A stretch of 35,791 nucleotides of DNA from CAHJXF01 sp038240015 (GTDB lineage: Bacteria; Pseudomonadota; Gammaproteobacteria; Burkholderiales; Burkholderiaceae_D): NCBI GenBank assembly GCA_038240015.1, contig JBBSEF010000026.1, positions 1 to 35,791 on the forward strand. Reading direction: 5' to 3'. This document shows, one piece after another, positions 1 to 8,464 of the stretch; position 1 is the stretch's first letter, and each line of letters begins with the position of its first letter. The position numbers were made by a program, and so were the translations under genes. The notes under the pieces were generated by a model, which was not told the DNA's origin, ran no database searches, and saw nothing but the letters and a program-made list of their open reading frames with translations.

Positions 1-248
1 GTCGTCAGGCCGCCGAGAAAGCCGGTCACGATGAAGAGCCTCCACGCGGGCGAGAGCTCGTCGTGCGCGCCGAGATACGCGATCGTCGCGCCGATCGCGA
101 AGCCGCCGCCGAGGTTCGCAACCAGCGTGCCCAGCGGCACTTGCGGCATCACCGGATTGAGACCATGCGACAACGCCCAGCGCAGCCACGCGCCGAATGC
201 GGCGCCAACGCCCACCGCGACGAAGCCGATGCCGGTGAACGGACTCAT
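1..248 (-). CDS. crcB: CrcB/Fluc fluoride ion channel (partial, runs off window)
   Basis: The reverse strand from the ATG at 248 encodes 82 residues of a small hydrophobic protein and continues beyond base 1. Visible signatures of the CrcB/Fluc family are an N-terminal glycine-rich membrane helix followed by GAWLRW, the segment GTLVANLGGG in the second helix, and FLGGLTT at the window edge, which in complete proteins continues into the TTFST motif. Family members are about 120-130 residues, form dual-topology dimers in the inner membrane and export fluoride. The start overlaps the moaE stop codon in an ATGA arrangement, so it is translationally coupled as the last gene of moeA-moaD-moaE-crcB. 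No fluoride riboswitch can precede it here because there is no intergenic space. The C-terminal third is not visible. Confidence 0.85.
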   Translation of the reverse strand, partial: MSPFTGIGFVAVGVGAAFGAWLRWALSHGLNPVMPQVPLGTLVANLGGGFAIGATIAYLGAHDELSPAWRLFIVTGFLGGLT

Positions 249-754
249 GCAGCGCGCTGGTTCGATGGCGGCAGGTTGCTCTCCGGGCTCGTATCGCCAT
301 CGACCCAGCGCGCCAGCGCCTGATCGTCGCTCGCGCGCGCATCGACCCAACGCTCACCCGAAGTTGTGCTTTCCTTTTTCCAGAACGGCGCTTGCGTCTT
401 CAGGAAATCCATGATGAAGCCGCAGGCTTCGAGCGCGTCGCCGCGATGCGCCGAACTGGTGGCGACCAGCACGATCTGGTCGGTCGGCGTGAGCGTGCCG
501 TAGCGATGGATCACCGTGACATCGAACAGCGACCAGCGCGCGCAGGCCTCGTCGCAAATCGTCTCTATCGAACGCTCGGTCATGCCGGGATAGTGCTCGA
601 GCGTGAGTGTGTTTACGCGCGCATCGTCATTCACCTCGCGCACGATGCCGACGAAGCTCGCAAGAGCTCCGACCTCGGGCTTGCCGACGCGCAAGGCCGC
701 GAGTTCGACTCCCACATCGAAGTCTTCGGTCTGGACCTTGACGATGATCGCCAT
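245..754 (-). CDS. moaE: Molybdopterin synthase catalytic subunit MoaE
   Basis: This 169-residue protein is the large subunit of molybdopterin synthase, which transfers two sulfurs from thiocarboxylated MoaD to precursor Z (cPMP) to make molybdopterin in the cytosol. Family signatures are GALASFVGIVRE near residues 29-40, the LEHYPGM segment, HRYGTLTPTDQIVLVATSSAHR, and the active-site region FLKTQAPFWKKE with the lysines that are catalytic in the family. The ATG at 754 is chosen because it lies 2 bases after the moaD stop and gives the usual length (about 150-165). The reading frame continues upstream through moaD, but that extension has no family similarity. It ends in an ATGA overlap with crcB. 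The C-terminal tail of about 20 residues beyond the core is unremarkable. Confidence 0.95.
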   Translation of the reverse strand: MAIIVKVQTEDFDVGVELAALRVGKPEVGALASFVGIVREVNDDARVNTLTLEHYPGMTERSIETICDEACARWSLFDVTVIHRYGTLTPTDQIVLVATSSAHRGDALEACGFIMDFLKTQAPFWKKESTTSGERWVDARASDDQALARWVDGDTSPESNLPPSNQRAA

Positions 755-756
755 CG

Positions 757-1014
757 TCAACCTCCCGTCACCGGCGGGAAGAACGCGACCTCGGCGCCGT
801 CCGCGATCGTGGTCTCCACATTCACCATGCGCTGATCGACCGCCGCGCGCACGTTGCGTCCTTCGGCCAACGCGCGAGCCCATGCGTCGCCGCGCGTGCG
901 CAGCCACGCGCGCACGCGCGAAGTGGTATCGACATCGGTCGGCAACTCGACGGTTTCGCGCTCGACGCCGAGCGCCTCGCGCAGACTTGCAAAGTAGAGC
1001 AGCGTCACGCGCAT
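757..1014 (-). CDS. moaD: Molybdopterin synthase sulfur carrier subunit MoaD
   Basis: An 85-residue ubiquitin-fold protein that ends in the diagnostic Gly-Gly (FFPPVTGG). The terminal glycine is adenylated by MoeB and converted to a thiocarboxylate, which MoaE then uses as the sulfur donor for molybdopterin. The N-terminus MRVTLLYFASLREALG matches the first beta strand and helix of the family. The ATG at 1014 is preferred over an in-frame TTG at 1029 because the longer form would overlap the moeA stop and adds five residues before the conserved first strand. The gene sits 7 bases after moeA and 2 bases before moaE, as expected for stoichiometric subunit production. Confidence 0.93.
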   Translation of the reverse strand: MRVTLLYFASLREALGVERETVELPTDVDTTSRVRAWLRTRGDAWARALAEGRNVRAAVDQRMVNVETTIADGAEVAFFPPVTGG

Positions 1015-1021
1015 GGAAGAC

Positions 1022-2323
1022 TCAACCAATCAGGTTGGCAAACGGAATGAAGCGCACCGCATCGCCCTTCGCGATGCGTTGTCCCGGCGGATTCTCCACG
1101 AGGCCATCGGCCCACACGGTCGACGTCAACACGGCCGAACCCTGATGAACGAACACGTCGAGTCCGCCCGACGCATTGATGCGCGTGCGCAGATATTCCT
1201 GGCGCTGATCGGGCCGCAGCCACTCGAAATCGGCGCGCATCGTGAACGCGGTCGGCGTCACATCGCGTATCCCTTGCAGACGCAACAGCAACGGCCGCAC
1301 CAACACCAGAAAGGTCACGAAGCCCGACACCGGGTTGCCGGGCAACCCGACGAACAACGCATCGCCGACCGCACCGAATGCGAACGGCTTGCCCGGTTTG
1401 ATCGCGAGTTGCCACATGTCGATGCGACCCTCGGCCGCAACCGCGGGACGGATGTGATCTTCTTCACCGACCGACACGCCGCCCGATGTGACGATGCAAT
1501 CGCTGTCGGCGGCCGCGCGAACCAGCGCAGCGCGCGTGGCCGCGAGCGTGTCGGGAACGATGCCCAGATCGACGACCTCGCAGCCGAGCGCTTCGATCAG
1601 CGCGCGCATCGTATAGCGATTCGAGTTGTAGAGCGCGCCCGGCTTCAAGTCTTCGATCGCGACTTCGCCCGGCATCGCGAGCTCATCGCCGGTCGAGAAG
1701 ATCGCGATGCGCGGTCGGCGCATCACCGACACGCGCGCCGTTCCGATCGACGCCGCGAGTCCGAGATGCTGGGGGCCGAGCCGCGTCCCTGCTTCGAGAA
1801 CCACCAGGCCGTTGGTGATGTCTTCGCCACGACGGCGCACCCATTCGCCCGGCGCTGGTTGCGCGCTGAACGCGACATGCAAGCCGGCTTGGTCCACCGT
1901 GGCCTGCTCTTGCATCACGATCGCATCGGCGCCTGCCGGGGTCAATGCGCCGGTGAAGATGCGCGCCACGCTGCCCGCAGCAAGCGCGGCGCCGACGTGT
2001 CCTGCGGCAATGCGTTGTGAGATCGGCAGCGTCACGGGCTGGTCCGCACTCGCACCCGCGAGGTCGGCTGTGCGCACCGCATAGCCATCCATCTGTGAGT
2101 TGTCGGCGACGGGGACGTCGAGACGTGAGGTCAGCGAGGCCGCGAGGACTCGGCCGCGCGCGTCGAAGGTATCGATCTCCTCGGTCTGCGCCGCGTGGTT
2201 CCCCCACGCAGGCACGGCCGCCAGCAGGCGTTCGAGCGCGTGGGCGACCGGCATCATGGCGCGCGCGCGCGGTTGATCGCTTGGCTTCGAGGCTGGCTGG
2301 ACGACGGCTGACATGAACCGCAT
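1022..2323 (-). CDS. moeA: Molybdopterin molybdenumtransferase MoeA (copy 1)
   Basis: About 433 residues. MoeA inserts molybdate into adenylylated molybdopterin, the last common step of molybdenum cofactor synthesis. The protein shows the N-terminal MoeA region (VPVADNSQMDGYAVR), RIFTGALTPAGADAIVMQE, then the MogA-like domain with IFSTGDEL, the NSNRY segment, SDCIVTSGGVSVGEEDH and KPGKPFAFG, and a GLPGNPVSGFVTF loop before the C-terminal barrel. All are hallmarks of the family. Start choice is uncertain: ATG at 2323 or at 2314 (three residues shorter); neither has a clear Shine-Dalgarno sequence, and the reading frame extends further upstream without family similarity. It heads the moeA-moaD-moaE-crcB operon and is divergent from manC across 156 bases. 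A second, distinct MoeA lies at 23918-25198. Confidence 0.93.
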   Translation of the reverse strand: MRFMSAVVQPASKPSDQPRARAMMPVAHALERLLAAVPAWGNHAAQTEEIDTFDARGRVLAASLTSRLDVPVADNSQMDGYAVRTADLAGASADQPVTLPISQRIAAGHVGAALAAGSVARIFTGALTPAGADAIVMQEQATVDQAGLHVAFSAQPAPGEWVRRRGEDITNGLVVLEAGTRLGPQHLGLAASIGTARVSVMRRPRIAIFSTGDELAMPGEVAIEDLKPGALYNSNRYTMRALIEALGCEVVDLGIVPDTLAATRAALVRAAADSDCIVTSGGVSVGEEDHIRPAVAAEGRIDMWQLAIKPGKPFAFGAVGDALFVGLPGNPVSGFVTFLVLVRPLLLRLQGIRDVTPTAFTMRADFEWLRPDQRQEYLRTRINASGGLDVFVHQGSAVLTSTVWADGLVENPPGQRIAKGDAVRFIPFANLIG

Positions 2324-2421
2324 TTTATGCCGGGGGCCGCCTGCTTCGTGCGTGACGTGCACACACCGACGTGATGGTCGCAACGAGCGCCGACTACGCC
2401 GCGATCGACAACGCCGAGGGA

Positions 2422-2434
2422 CGAGCTTCGCTCG
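2422..2434. other. Short hairpin in the moeA/manC divergent spacer
   Basis: A 5-bp inverted repeat (CGAGC, loop TTC, GCTCG) about 46 bases upstream of the manC start. The 156-base spacer between the divergent moeA and manC genes must hold both promoters, but I see no convincing sigma-70 boxes. The hairpin is the only structure I can point to, and its function is unknown. Confidence 0.25.
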
Positions 2435-2479
2435 GGTAAACTCGTTGCCCGCGGATACTACCGACTCCGAAAGCCAACG

Positions 2480-4000
2480 ATGATTCTTCAACCCGTCATT
2501 TTGTCCGGCGGTTCGGGCACGCGCCTGTGGCCGATGTCGCGCGAGAAGTATCCCAAGCAACTGCTGTCGCTGGTCGGCGGAGAGACCATGCTGCAGGCGA
2601 CCGCGATGCGCATGGCGCACTTCAAGGGACAGATGCCGGTAGCCAGCGGACCGATCGTGGTCTGCAACGAGGAGTACCGATTCCTGTCCGCCGAGCAGAT
2701 GCGCTCGGCCGGCGCAACCGGCGGCAAGATTCTTCTCGAACCTTTCGGCCGCAATACCGCGCCGGCGCTGACGCTTGCGGCCCTGCTCGCGGCGTCCGAT
2801 GACGAAGACGCGCTGCTGCTGGTGATGCCTGCCGACCATGTGATGCGCGACCTCGCCGCCTTTCATGCGGCGATCGTAGCGGCCATCGAGCCCGCGAAAA
2901 GCGGCGCGATGGTCACCTTCGGCATCGTTCCCGATCGGCCCGAAACGGGCTATGGCTATCTCGAAGTCGCGACATCGATCAAAGCGTCGATCGAGGCGTC
3001 AATCGATGGCGCCGACAGCGACCGAATGGCGACGCAGCCGCTGCTGGCCTTCGTCGAGAAACCGCCGCTTGCGACCGCGCAGAAATATCTCGCGGACGGC
3101 CGGCACCTCTGGAACAGCGGCCTGTTCATGATGAAGGCGAGCGTGTGGCTGCGCGCTGTCGAACATCTGGCGCCGGACATGTATGCCGCGTGCAAGAGCG
3201 CGATGGCGGCAGGTGCTATGGATCGCGATTTCGTGCGCATCGGCCGCGATGCATTCGATCATTGCCCGTCGGATTCGATCGACTATGCGGTGATGGAGAA
3301 ACTTGCGAGTGCACCCGAGCTCGGCATTGCCGGCATCGTGGTGCCGCTCAACGCGGGCTGGTCCGATGTCGGCGCGTGGGACGCGGTGTGGGCCACATCC
3401 GACAAGGACGCCGACGGCAATTCGGTGCAAGGCGACACGATGCTCGAGGACACGCGAGGCAGCCTGGTCATCGCCGAAGGTCGTCTGGTCGCCTGCCTCG
3501 GCCTCGACGACATGATCGTGGTCGAGACGGCCGACGCGGTGCTGGTCGCGAGGAAGGACAAGACCCAGGACATCAAGCGCATCGTGGCGCGCCTGAAGGC
3601 CGATTCGCGCCCGCACGCCGACAATCACCGCAAGGTCCATCGGCCCTGGGGCACCTACGATTCGATCGATGCGGGTCCGCGCTTTCAGGTCAAGCGCATC
3701 GTCGTCAAACCCGGCGCGAGCCTGTCGCTGCAGATGCATCACCATCGCGCCGAACACTGGGTCGTGGTCTCGGGCACCGCACGCGTGACGCGCGGGACCG
3801 AGATCATCATGCTGGCCGAGAATCAATCGACCTATATCCCGCTGGGTACGGTCCATCGACTCGAGAACCCCGGCATGATCGACCTCGAGATGATCGAGGT
3901 GCAGTCGGGCAGTTATCTGGGTGAAGACGACATCGTTCGACTGGAAGACAACTATGGGCGCTTGCACGCACTGCCTGCTGCGAAGCCGGCCGCGGCTTGA
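2480..4000 (+). CDS. manC: Bifunctional mannose-1-phosphate guanylyltransferase / mannose-6-phosphate isomerase
   Basis: A 506-residue type II enzyme (ManC/AlgA/CpsB/XanB family) that makes GDP-mannose from mannose-1-phosphate and GTP and, through its C-terminal cupin, isomerises fructose-6-phosphate to mannose-6-phosphate. The N-terminal nucleotidyltransferase has LSGGSGTRLWPMSREKYPKQ (residues 8-27), GRNTAPA, FVEKPP, WNSGLFM and NAGWSDVGAW. The isomerase domain starts near RPWGTYDSID and carries the metal site QMHHHRAEHW (residues 418-427) and the ending LEDNYGR. GDP-mannose feeds exopolysaccharide, O-antigen or GDP-sugar pathways; no other such gene is in the window. It lies alone on the plus strand, ending only 14 bases from the convergent thrC. 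Between two family motifs it contains a small tandem repeat (see 2972-3007). Confidence 0.94.
   Translation: MILQPVILSGGSGTRLWPMSREKYPKQLLSLVGGETMLQATAMRMAHFKGQMPVASGPIVVCNEEYRFLSAEQMRSAGATGGKILLEPFGRNTAPALTLAALLAASDDEDALLLVMPADHVMRDLAAFHAAIVAAIEPAKSGAMVTFGIVPDRPETGYGYLEVATSIKASIEASIDGADSDRMATQPLLAFVEKPPLATAQKYLADGRHLWNSGLFMMKASVWLRAVEHLAPDMYAACKSAMAAGAMDRDFVRIGRDAFDHCPSDSIDYAVMEKLASAPELGIAGIVVPLNAGWSDVGAWDAVWATSDKDADGNSVQGDTMLEDTRGSLVIAEGRLVACLGLDDMIVVETADAVLVARKDKTQDIKRIVARLKADSRPHADNHRKVHRPWGTYDSIDAGPRFQVKRIVVKPGASLSLQMHHHRAEHWVVVSGTARVTRGTEIIMLAENQSTYIPLGTVHRLENPGMIDLEMIEVQSGSYLGEDDIVRLEDNYGRLHALPAAKPAAA
2972..3007 (+). repeat. Three tandem 12-bp units inside manC
   Basis: Three consecutive, imperfect 12-bp units (consensus gcgtcgatcgaN) encode the in-frame repeat TSIK-ASIE-ASID at about residues 165-176 of ManC, in a loop between the YGYLE motif and FVEKP. 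The period is a multiple of three, so the frame is kept. It looks like a recent slippage expansion in a permissive surface loop. Confidence 0.6.
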
Positions 4001-4014
4001 TTGCGGGGAGACGA

Positions 4015-5454
4015 CTAGCTGGCGTGCTCCACAACGTAACGCTTCACCGCATCGACATCGGCGGGCAACGGGGTTGAGCGTTGCGGCCTCCGAAGCAGAT
4101 CCTGATAACCGCGCGGGACTTCCGCATCGACCCCCAGCGCCTCGCGGATCGTCTCGTTGAACTTCGCGGCTTGTGCGGTTTCGAGAACGATCATCGTCAC
4201 GCCCGCGTTCACATGCTCACGCGCCACCTTGACCGCCACCGCGGTGTGCGGGTCGATCACCCTACCCGTCGCCGCCGCAACCTCGCGGATCGTCGCAACG
4301 CACGCGGCGTGATCGCATAGTCCCGACGCGAAACCATAGCGCTCGGACACTTCGGCGAACAGCGGCGAGTTCGACAGGTCGAACCGTCCCTCGCGCTCGA
4401 GTTGCCGCCACAAGTCCTTCAACCGCGCCGCATCGCGATCGACCAGATCGAACACGAAGCGCTCGAAGTTCGACGCCTTGCTGATGTCCATGCTCGGGCT
4501 GCTGGTCGCGTGGGTTTCGGCCGCGCTGCGCACGCGATAGACGCCGCTGCGAAAGAATTCGTCGAGCACGTCGTTCTGGTTGGTCGCGCACACGAGGCGA
4601 TCGATCGGCAAACCCATCATGCGGGCGATGTGGCCCGCGCAGATGTTGCCGAAGTTGCCCGATGGCACCGTGAACGACACGCGCTCGTCGTTGCTCGCGG
4701 TCGCCACGATGTAGCCGCGAAAATAATAGACGACTTGCGCGACCACGCGTGCCCAGTTGATCGAATTGACCGTCCCGATCGCGTGCTCGCGCTTGAACGT
4801 CGCATCGCCGCTGATCGCTTTGACGATGTCCTGACAATCGTCGAACACGCCGGCGATCGCGAGGTTGTGAATGTTGGGGTCGGCGAGCGAGAACATCTGC
4901 GCGGTCTGGAACGCGCTCATGCGGCCTTCCGGCGACAACATGAAGACGCGAATGCCGCGCTTGCCGCGCATCGCGTATTCGGCCGCGCTGCCGGTATCTC
5001 CCGAGGTTGCGCCGACGATGTTCAGATGCGCATCATCCTTCGCAAGCGCGTACTCGAACAGGTTGCCGAGCAAAGCCATCGCGAGATCCTTGAACGCGAG
5101 CGTCGGACCGTTCGACAAGCCGAGCAATTGCAGCCCCGGCTCGACTTTCGCGAGAGACTTCATCGGCGTGATCTCGACGCTGCCGAACGCTTCGGGCGTG
5201 TAGGTCTTCATCACGATCGCACGCAAGTCGGCGTCCGGGATGTCGGTCGCGAAGAGACGTATGACTTCGAACGCGAGTTCGGGGTAAGACAGATAGCGCC
5301 AGATGTCCAGCGTCTCGCGCGTGATCTGCGGATAGCTCGCCGGCATCGCAAGCCCTCCATCGGGCGCGAGTCCTTCGAGCAGGATGTCCATGAAGCGCGC
5401 CGGGCCGCCGTCCGCCGCGTTGAAAGCACCGCCGCGAGTCGAAATGTAGTTCAT
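4015..5454 (-). CDS. thrC: Threonine synthase
   Basis: A 479-residue PLP enzyme that converts O-phosphohomoserine to threonine. The N-terminus MNYISTRGG followed by GLAPDGGL is typical of the long (fold type II, E. coli/yeast-like) threonine synthases. The PLP lysine is K122 in NGPTLAFKDLAMALLGN, and the phosphate-binding loop GATSGDTGSAAEYAMRG follows. Further matches are GTVNSINWARVVAQVVYYF and VPSGNFGN. The ATG at 5454 overlaps the stop codon of the upstream VOC gene (ATGA), which fixes the start; longer in-frame sequence upstream is only the VOC gene read in another frame. Last gene of alaC-hom-VOC-thrC. Confidence 0.96.
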   Translation of the reverse strand: MNYISTRGGAFNAADGGPARFMDILLEGLAPDGGLAMPASYPQITRETLDIWRYLSYPELAFEVIRLFATDIPDADLRAIVMKTYTPEAFGSVEITPMKSLAKVEPGLQLLGLSNGPTLAFKDLAMALLGNLFEYALAKDDAHLNIVGATSGDTGSAAEYAMRGKRGIRVFMLSPEGRMSAFQTAQMFSLADPNIHNLAIAGVFDDCQDIVKAISGDATFKREHAIGTVNSINWARVVAQVVYYFRGYIVATASNDERVSFTVPSGNFGNICAGHIARMMGLPIDRLVCATNQNDVLDEFFRSGVYRVRSAAETHATSSPSMDISKASNFERFVFDLVDRDAARLKDLWRQLEREGRFDLSNSPLFAEVSERYGFASGLCDHAACVATIREVAAATGRVIDPHTAVAVKVAREHVNAGVTMIVLETAQAAKFNETIREALGVDAEVPRGYQDLLRRPQRSTPLPADVDAVKRYVVEHAS

Positions 5455-5858
5455 GCGAGTTGCGTCGAGCCGCCAGCGTCGGCGTCGGCATCGACTTTCC
5501 ACGGCGGGTCGATGCGGTTGTGTCCCGCATGAAACAGGCAGATCGGATTGCCGTCGGGGTCGCGCAAGCGCGCTTCGCGCCACAACCATCCTTGGTCTGC
5601 TGGTTGACTGTCGAAGACGAGGCCCGCGGCTTCGAGCTTCTTCACTTGCTCGTCGAGCGCATCGCACTCGAAATAGACCACGGTCGTGGACGCGACCTCT
5701 CGATCGCTGCGATGAACCGAGAACGTGCTGCGTCCCTCGGGACACACGAAGCGCGCGTAGTGCGGCGCGAGCACGACCGGCACGAGGCCCAGCGTGCGAT
5801 AGAAGCGCACTGCTCGCTCGATGTCGCTGACGGCGACCGTGACTTGATTGAGTTGCAT
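5451..5858 (-). CDS. VOC (glyoxalase/bleomycin-resistance fold) protein embedded in threonine operon
   Basis: A 135-residue single-polypeptide VOC protein with two beta-alpha-beta3 modules: the first begins LNQVTVAVSDIERAVRFYRTLGL, the second follows TTVVYFECDALDEQVKKLEAAGL and ends with the DPDGNPICLF turn. The position normally taken by a metal-binding His in strand 1 is not His (NQVTV), and the Glu often found just after DPDGN is missing (ICLF), so a classical glyoxalase I metal site looks incomplete. The substrate is unknown. It lies 16 bases after hom and overlaps thrC by 4 bases, so it is certainly co-translated with the threonine enzymes. It could protect against a reactive intermediate or simply be a hitchhiker; the sequence does not decide. 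The tail is Asp/Ala rich (DADADAGG). Confidence 0.88.
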   Translation of the reverse strand: MQLNQVTVAVSDIERAVRFYRTLGLVPVVLAPHYARFVCPEGRSTFSVHRSDREVASTTVVYFECDALDEQVKKLEAAGLVFDSQPADQGWLWREARLRDPDGNPICLFHAGHNRIDPPWKVDADADAGGSTQLA

Positions 5859-5874
5859 GACGCAGCGTTCGCGA

Positions 5875-7224
5875 TCAGGCGAGGTCTTCGACGCGGATCC
5901 GCGTCACCGACGACAGCGCGGTCTCGAGCGCCTCGATGCGCGCGATCGCCGCATCGACCCGCTTCTCGATGGTGTTGTGCGTGAGCATGATGATGTCGGT
6001 CACGTGCGTCCCCTCGGCCGGCTCCTTCTGCAGGAATGCGCCGATCGAAATCTGCGCATCGGCCAGGATGCGCGTGATGTCGGCCAGCACACCCGGCTTG
6101 TCGGCGACGCGCAGGCGCAGGTAATACGCGGTTCTTACTTCGGCGATCGGCAGGATCGGCGTTGCCGACAACGAGTCGGGCTGAAACGCGAGATGCGGCA
6201 CGCGATGCTCGGGGTCGGCGGTATGCAGGCGCGTGACATCGACCAGATCGGCAACGACCGCCGACGCGGTCGGCTCGGCGCCCGCACCGGCGCCGTAGTA
6301 AAGAGTGGGTCCAACCGCGTCGCCTTTGACCAGCACCGCGTTCATCACGCCTTCGACGTTGGCGAGCAGACGCTTGGTGGGGATCAGCGTCGGATGCACG
6401 CGCAGTTCGATGCCGCTTGCGCCATCGTCCGAGGCGCTATCGGTATCGCCATTCGCATCGACGCGTCGCGAAATGCCGAGCAGCTTGATGCGATAGCCGA
6501 GTTCTTCCGCGTAGCGAATGTCTTCGGCGGTGAGTTTCGAAATGCCTTCGGTGTAAGCGCGACCGAACTGCATCGGAATGCCGAAGGCGATCGCGCTCAT
6601 GATCGACAATTTGTGAGCCGAGTCGATGCCTTCGATGTCGAAGGTCGGATCGGCTTCCGCATAGCCCAGACGCTGCGCTTCGGCGAGCGCTTCGGCGAAG
6701 TTCGCGCCGCTATCGCGCATCGTCGACAGGATGAAGTTGCTGGTGCCGTTGATGATGCCCGCGATCCACTCGACACGATTGGCGGTGAGCCCTTCGCGCA
6801 GCGCCTTGATGATCGGAATGCCGCCGGCGACTGCGCCCTCGAACGCGACCATCACGCCCTTGGCTTGCGCGGCCGCGAAGATCTCGTTGCCGTACAGAGC
6901 AAGCAAGGCCTTGTTGGCCGTGACTACATGCTTGCCCGCGCCGATCGCCGCGAACACCAGCGTCTTCGCATCGGTCGTGCCGCCGATCAGCTCGACTACG
7001 ATCTCGACCGAAGGGTCGGTCGCAACCGCGAAGAGATCGGATTCGACGCGAACGCCATCACCGACCACGCGGCGCGCTTTTGCAGGATCGCGCGCGCCGA
7101 CCAGCGTGACTACGATGCCGCGTCCCGCACGTCGCGTGATCTCTTCCTGATTGCGCGACAACACGCGCAACATGCCGCCCCCGACGGTCCCCGAACCGAG
7201 CAGCGCGACCTGGATGGGTTTCAC
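5875..7224 (-). CDS. hom: Homoserine dehydrogenase with C-terminal ACT domain
   Basis: A 449-residue NAD(P)-dependent enzyme that reduces aspartate semialdehyde to homoserine, the branch to threonine and methionine. The Rossmann motif LLGSGTVGGG is at residues 8-17, VVTANKALLA is in the middle, and the catalytic region contains GIINGTSNFIL and EADPTFDIEGIDSAHKLSIM. A C-terminal ACT domain begins near YYLRLRVADKPGVLADI, the usual site of threonine feedback inhibition. Translation starts at a GTG (7224) that overlaps the alaC stop in a GTGA arrangement, giving MKPIQVALLGSG at the normal family start. It is a stand-alone enzyme, not fused to aspartokinase. Confidence 0.96.
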   Translation of the reverse strand: MKPIQVALLGSGTVGGGMLRVLSRNQEEITRRAGRGIVVTLVGARDPAKARRVVGDGVRVESDLFAVATDPSVEIVVELIGGTTDAKTLVFAAIGAGKHVVTANKALLALYGNEIFAAAQAKGVMVAFEGAVAGGIPIIKALREGLTANRVEWIAGIINGTSNFILSTMRDSGANFAEALAEAQRLGYAEADPTFDIEGIDSAHKLSIMSAIAFGIPMQFGRAYTEGISKLTAEDIRYAEELGYRIKLLGISRRVDANGDTDSASDDGASGIELRVHPTLIPTKRLLANVEGVMNAVLVKGDAVGPTLYYGAGAGAEPTASAVVADLVDVTRLHTADPEHRVPHLAFQPDSLSATPILPIAEVRTAYYLRLRVADKPGVLADITRILADAQISIGAFLQKEPAEGTHVTDIIMLTHNTIEKRVDAAIARIEALETALSSVTRIRVEDLA

Positions 7225-8420
7225 GCCGCCGCTCGTGGCAAGAGGCCGTCCTTGCGGAACATGTCCTTGATGCCGCGGATCGCCTGGCGCGTGCGCGCCT
7301 CGTTCTCAATCAGCGCGAAGCGCACGTGACCATCGCCGTAATCACCGAAGCCGATGCCGGGTGAGACCGCGACCTTCGCATCGGCCAGCAATTTCTTCGC
7401 GAACTCGAGCGAGCCGAGCGCCGCATAGGCCTCGGGCAACGCGGCCCAGATGTACATCGACGCGCGCGGCACGTCGACCTTCCACCCCGCTTCCGCGAGA
7501 CCCTTGGCGAGCACGTCGCGGCGCTTCTGATATTTCGCGGCGATCTCCTTCACGCATTCCTGCGGCCCTTCGAGCGCCGCGATGGCTGCGACCTGAACCG
7601 GCGTGAAGCTGCCGTAATCGTGATAGCTCTTCATGCGCGCGAGCGCGTTGACGAGCTCCTTGTTGCCGACCATGAAGCCGATGCGCCAGCCCGCCATGTT
7701 GTAGCTCTTGGACATCGTGAAGAATTCGACCGCCACGTCGCGCGCGCCCGGCACCTGCATGATCGACGGCGCCTTCCATCCGTCGAAGGTGATGTCGGCA
7801 TACGCGAGATCGTGCACCACCAGGATGTCGTGCTGCTTGGCCAACGCGACGATGCGCTCGAAAAACTCCAGCTCGACGCACTGCGCGGTGGGATTGCTCG
7901 GAAACCCGAGGATCATCATCTTGGGCTTGGGGATCGACTCGCGAATCGCGCGCTCGAGTTCCGCGAAGAAATCGACACCGGGCGTCATGCGCACGCTGCG
8001 GATGTCCGCGCCCGCGATCACCGCGCCGTAAATGTGGATCGGATAACTCGGGTTGGGCACCAGCACCGTGTCGCCGCGATCGAGCGTTGCGAGCATCAGG
8101 TGCGCAAGGCCTTCCTTCGAGCCGATCGTCACGATCGCTTCGCTGTCGGGGTCGAAGCTGACGCCGTAGCGCGACTGGTACCAATTGCAGATCGCGCGCC
8201 GCAGACGCGGGATACCCTTGGACACCGAGTAGCCGTGCGTGTCGACGCGCTTGGCGGCCTCGACCAGCTTGTCGACGATGTGCTGCGGCGTGGGCCCGTC
8301 GGGATTGCCCATGCTCATGTCGATGATGTCCTCGCCGCGATGGCGCGCGGCCATCTTCAGCTCGGCCGTGATGTTGAAGACGTACGGTGGCAGGCGCTTG
8401 ATGCGCGAGAACTCTTTCAT
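7221..8420 (-). CDS. alaC: Alanine transaminase, AlaC type (class I/II aminotransferase)
   Basis: A 399-residue fold-type I PLP aminotransferase matching the AlaC/YfdZ group that makes alanine from pyruvate and glutamate. Signatures include MKEFSRIKRLPPYVF at the N-terminus, MGNPDGPTP, GYSVSKGIPRLRRAI, NPSYPIHIYGA, FPSNPTAQ and the PLP lysine K238 in FFTMSKSYNMAGWRIGF. The ATG at 8420 has a good ribosome binding site (AAAGG, 6 bases upstream) and fits family length; in-frame sequence upstream carries the 12-bp repeats and is not conserved-looking. First gene of the alaC-hom-VOC-thrC operon, an order I know from betaproteobacteria. Specificity for alanine is inferred from the family. Confidence 0.93.
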   Translation of the reverse strand: MKEFSRIKRLPPYVFNITAELKMAARHRGEDIIDMSMGNPDGPTPQHIVDKLVEAAKRVDTHGYSVSKGIPRLRRAICNWYQSRYGVSFDPDSEAIVTIGSKEGLAHLMLATLDRGDTVLVPNPSYPIHIYGAVIAGADIRSVRMTPGVDFFAELERAIRESIPKPKMMILGFPSNPTAQCVELEFFERIVALAKQHDILVVHDLAYADITFDGWKAPSIMQVPGARDVAVEFFTMSKSYNMAGWRIGFMVGNKELVNALARMKSYHDYGSFTPVQVAAIAALEGPQECVKEIAAKYQKRRDVLAKGLAEAGWKVDVPRASMYIWAALPEAYAALGSLEFAKKLLADAKVAVSPGIGFGDYGDGHVRFALIENEARTRQAIRGIKDMFRKDGLLPRAAA

Positions 8421-8464
8421 GCGGGCCTTTGTGGACACTGCAAGTCGGACTGCGGCGCGATAGA

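Noticed and set aside
5848..7329. Long plus-strand open frame (493 codons) over hom
   Set aside because: Antisense to hom, Arg/Asp/His-rich with no family features; typical shadow frame in GC-rich coding DNA.
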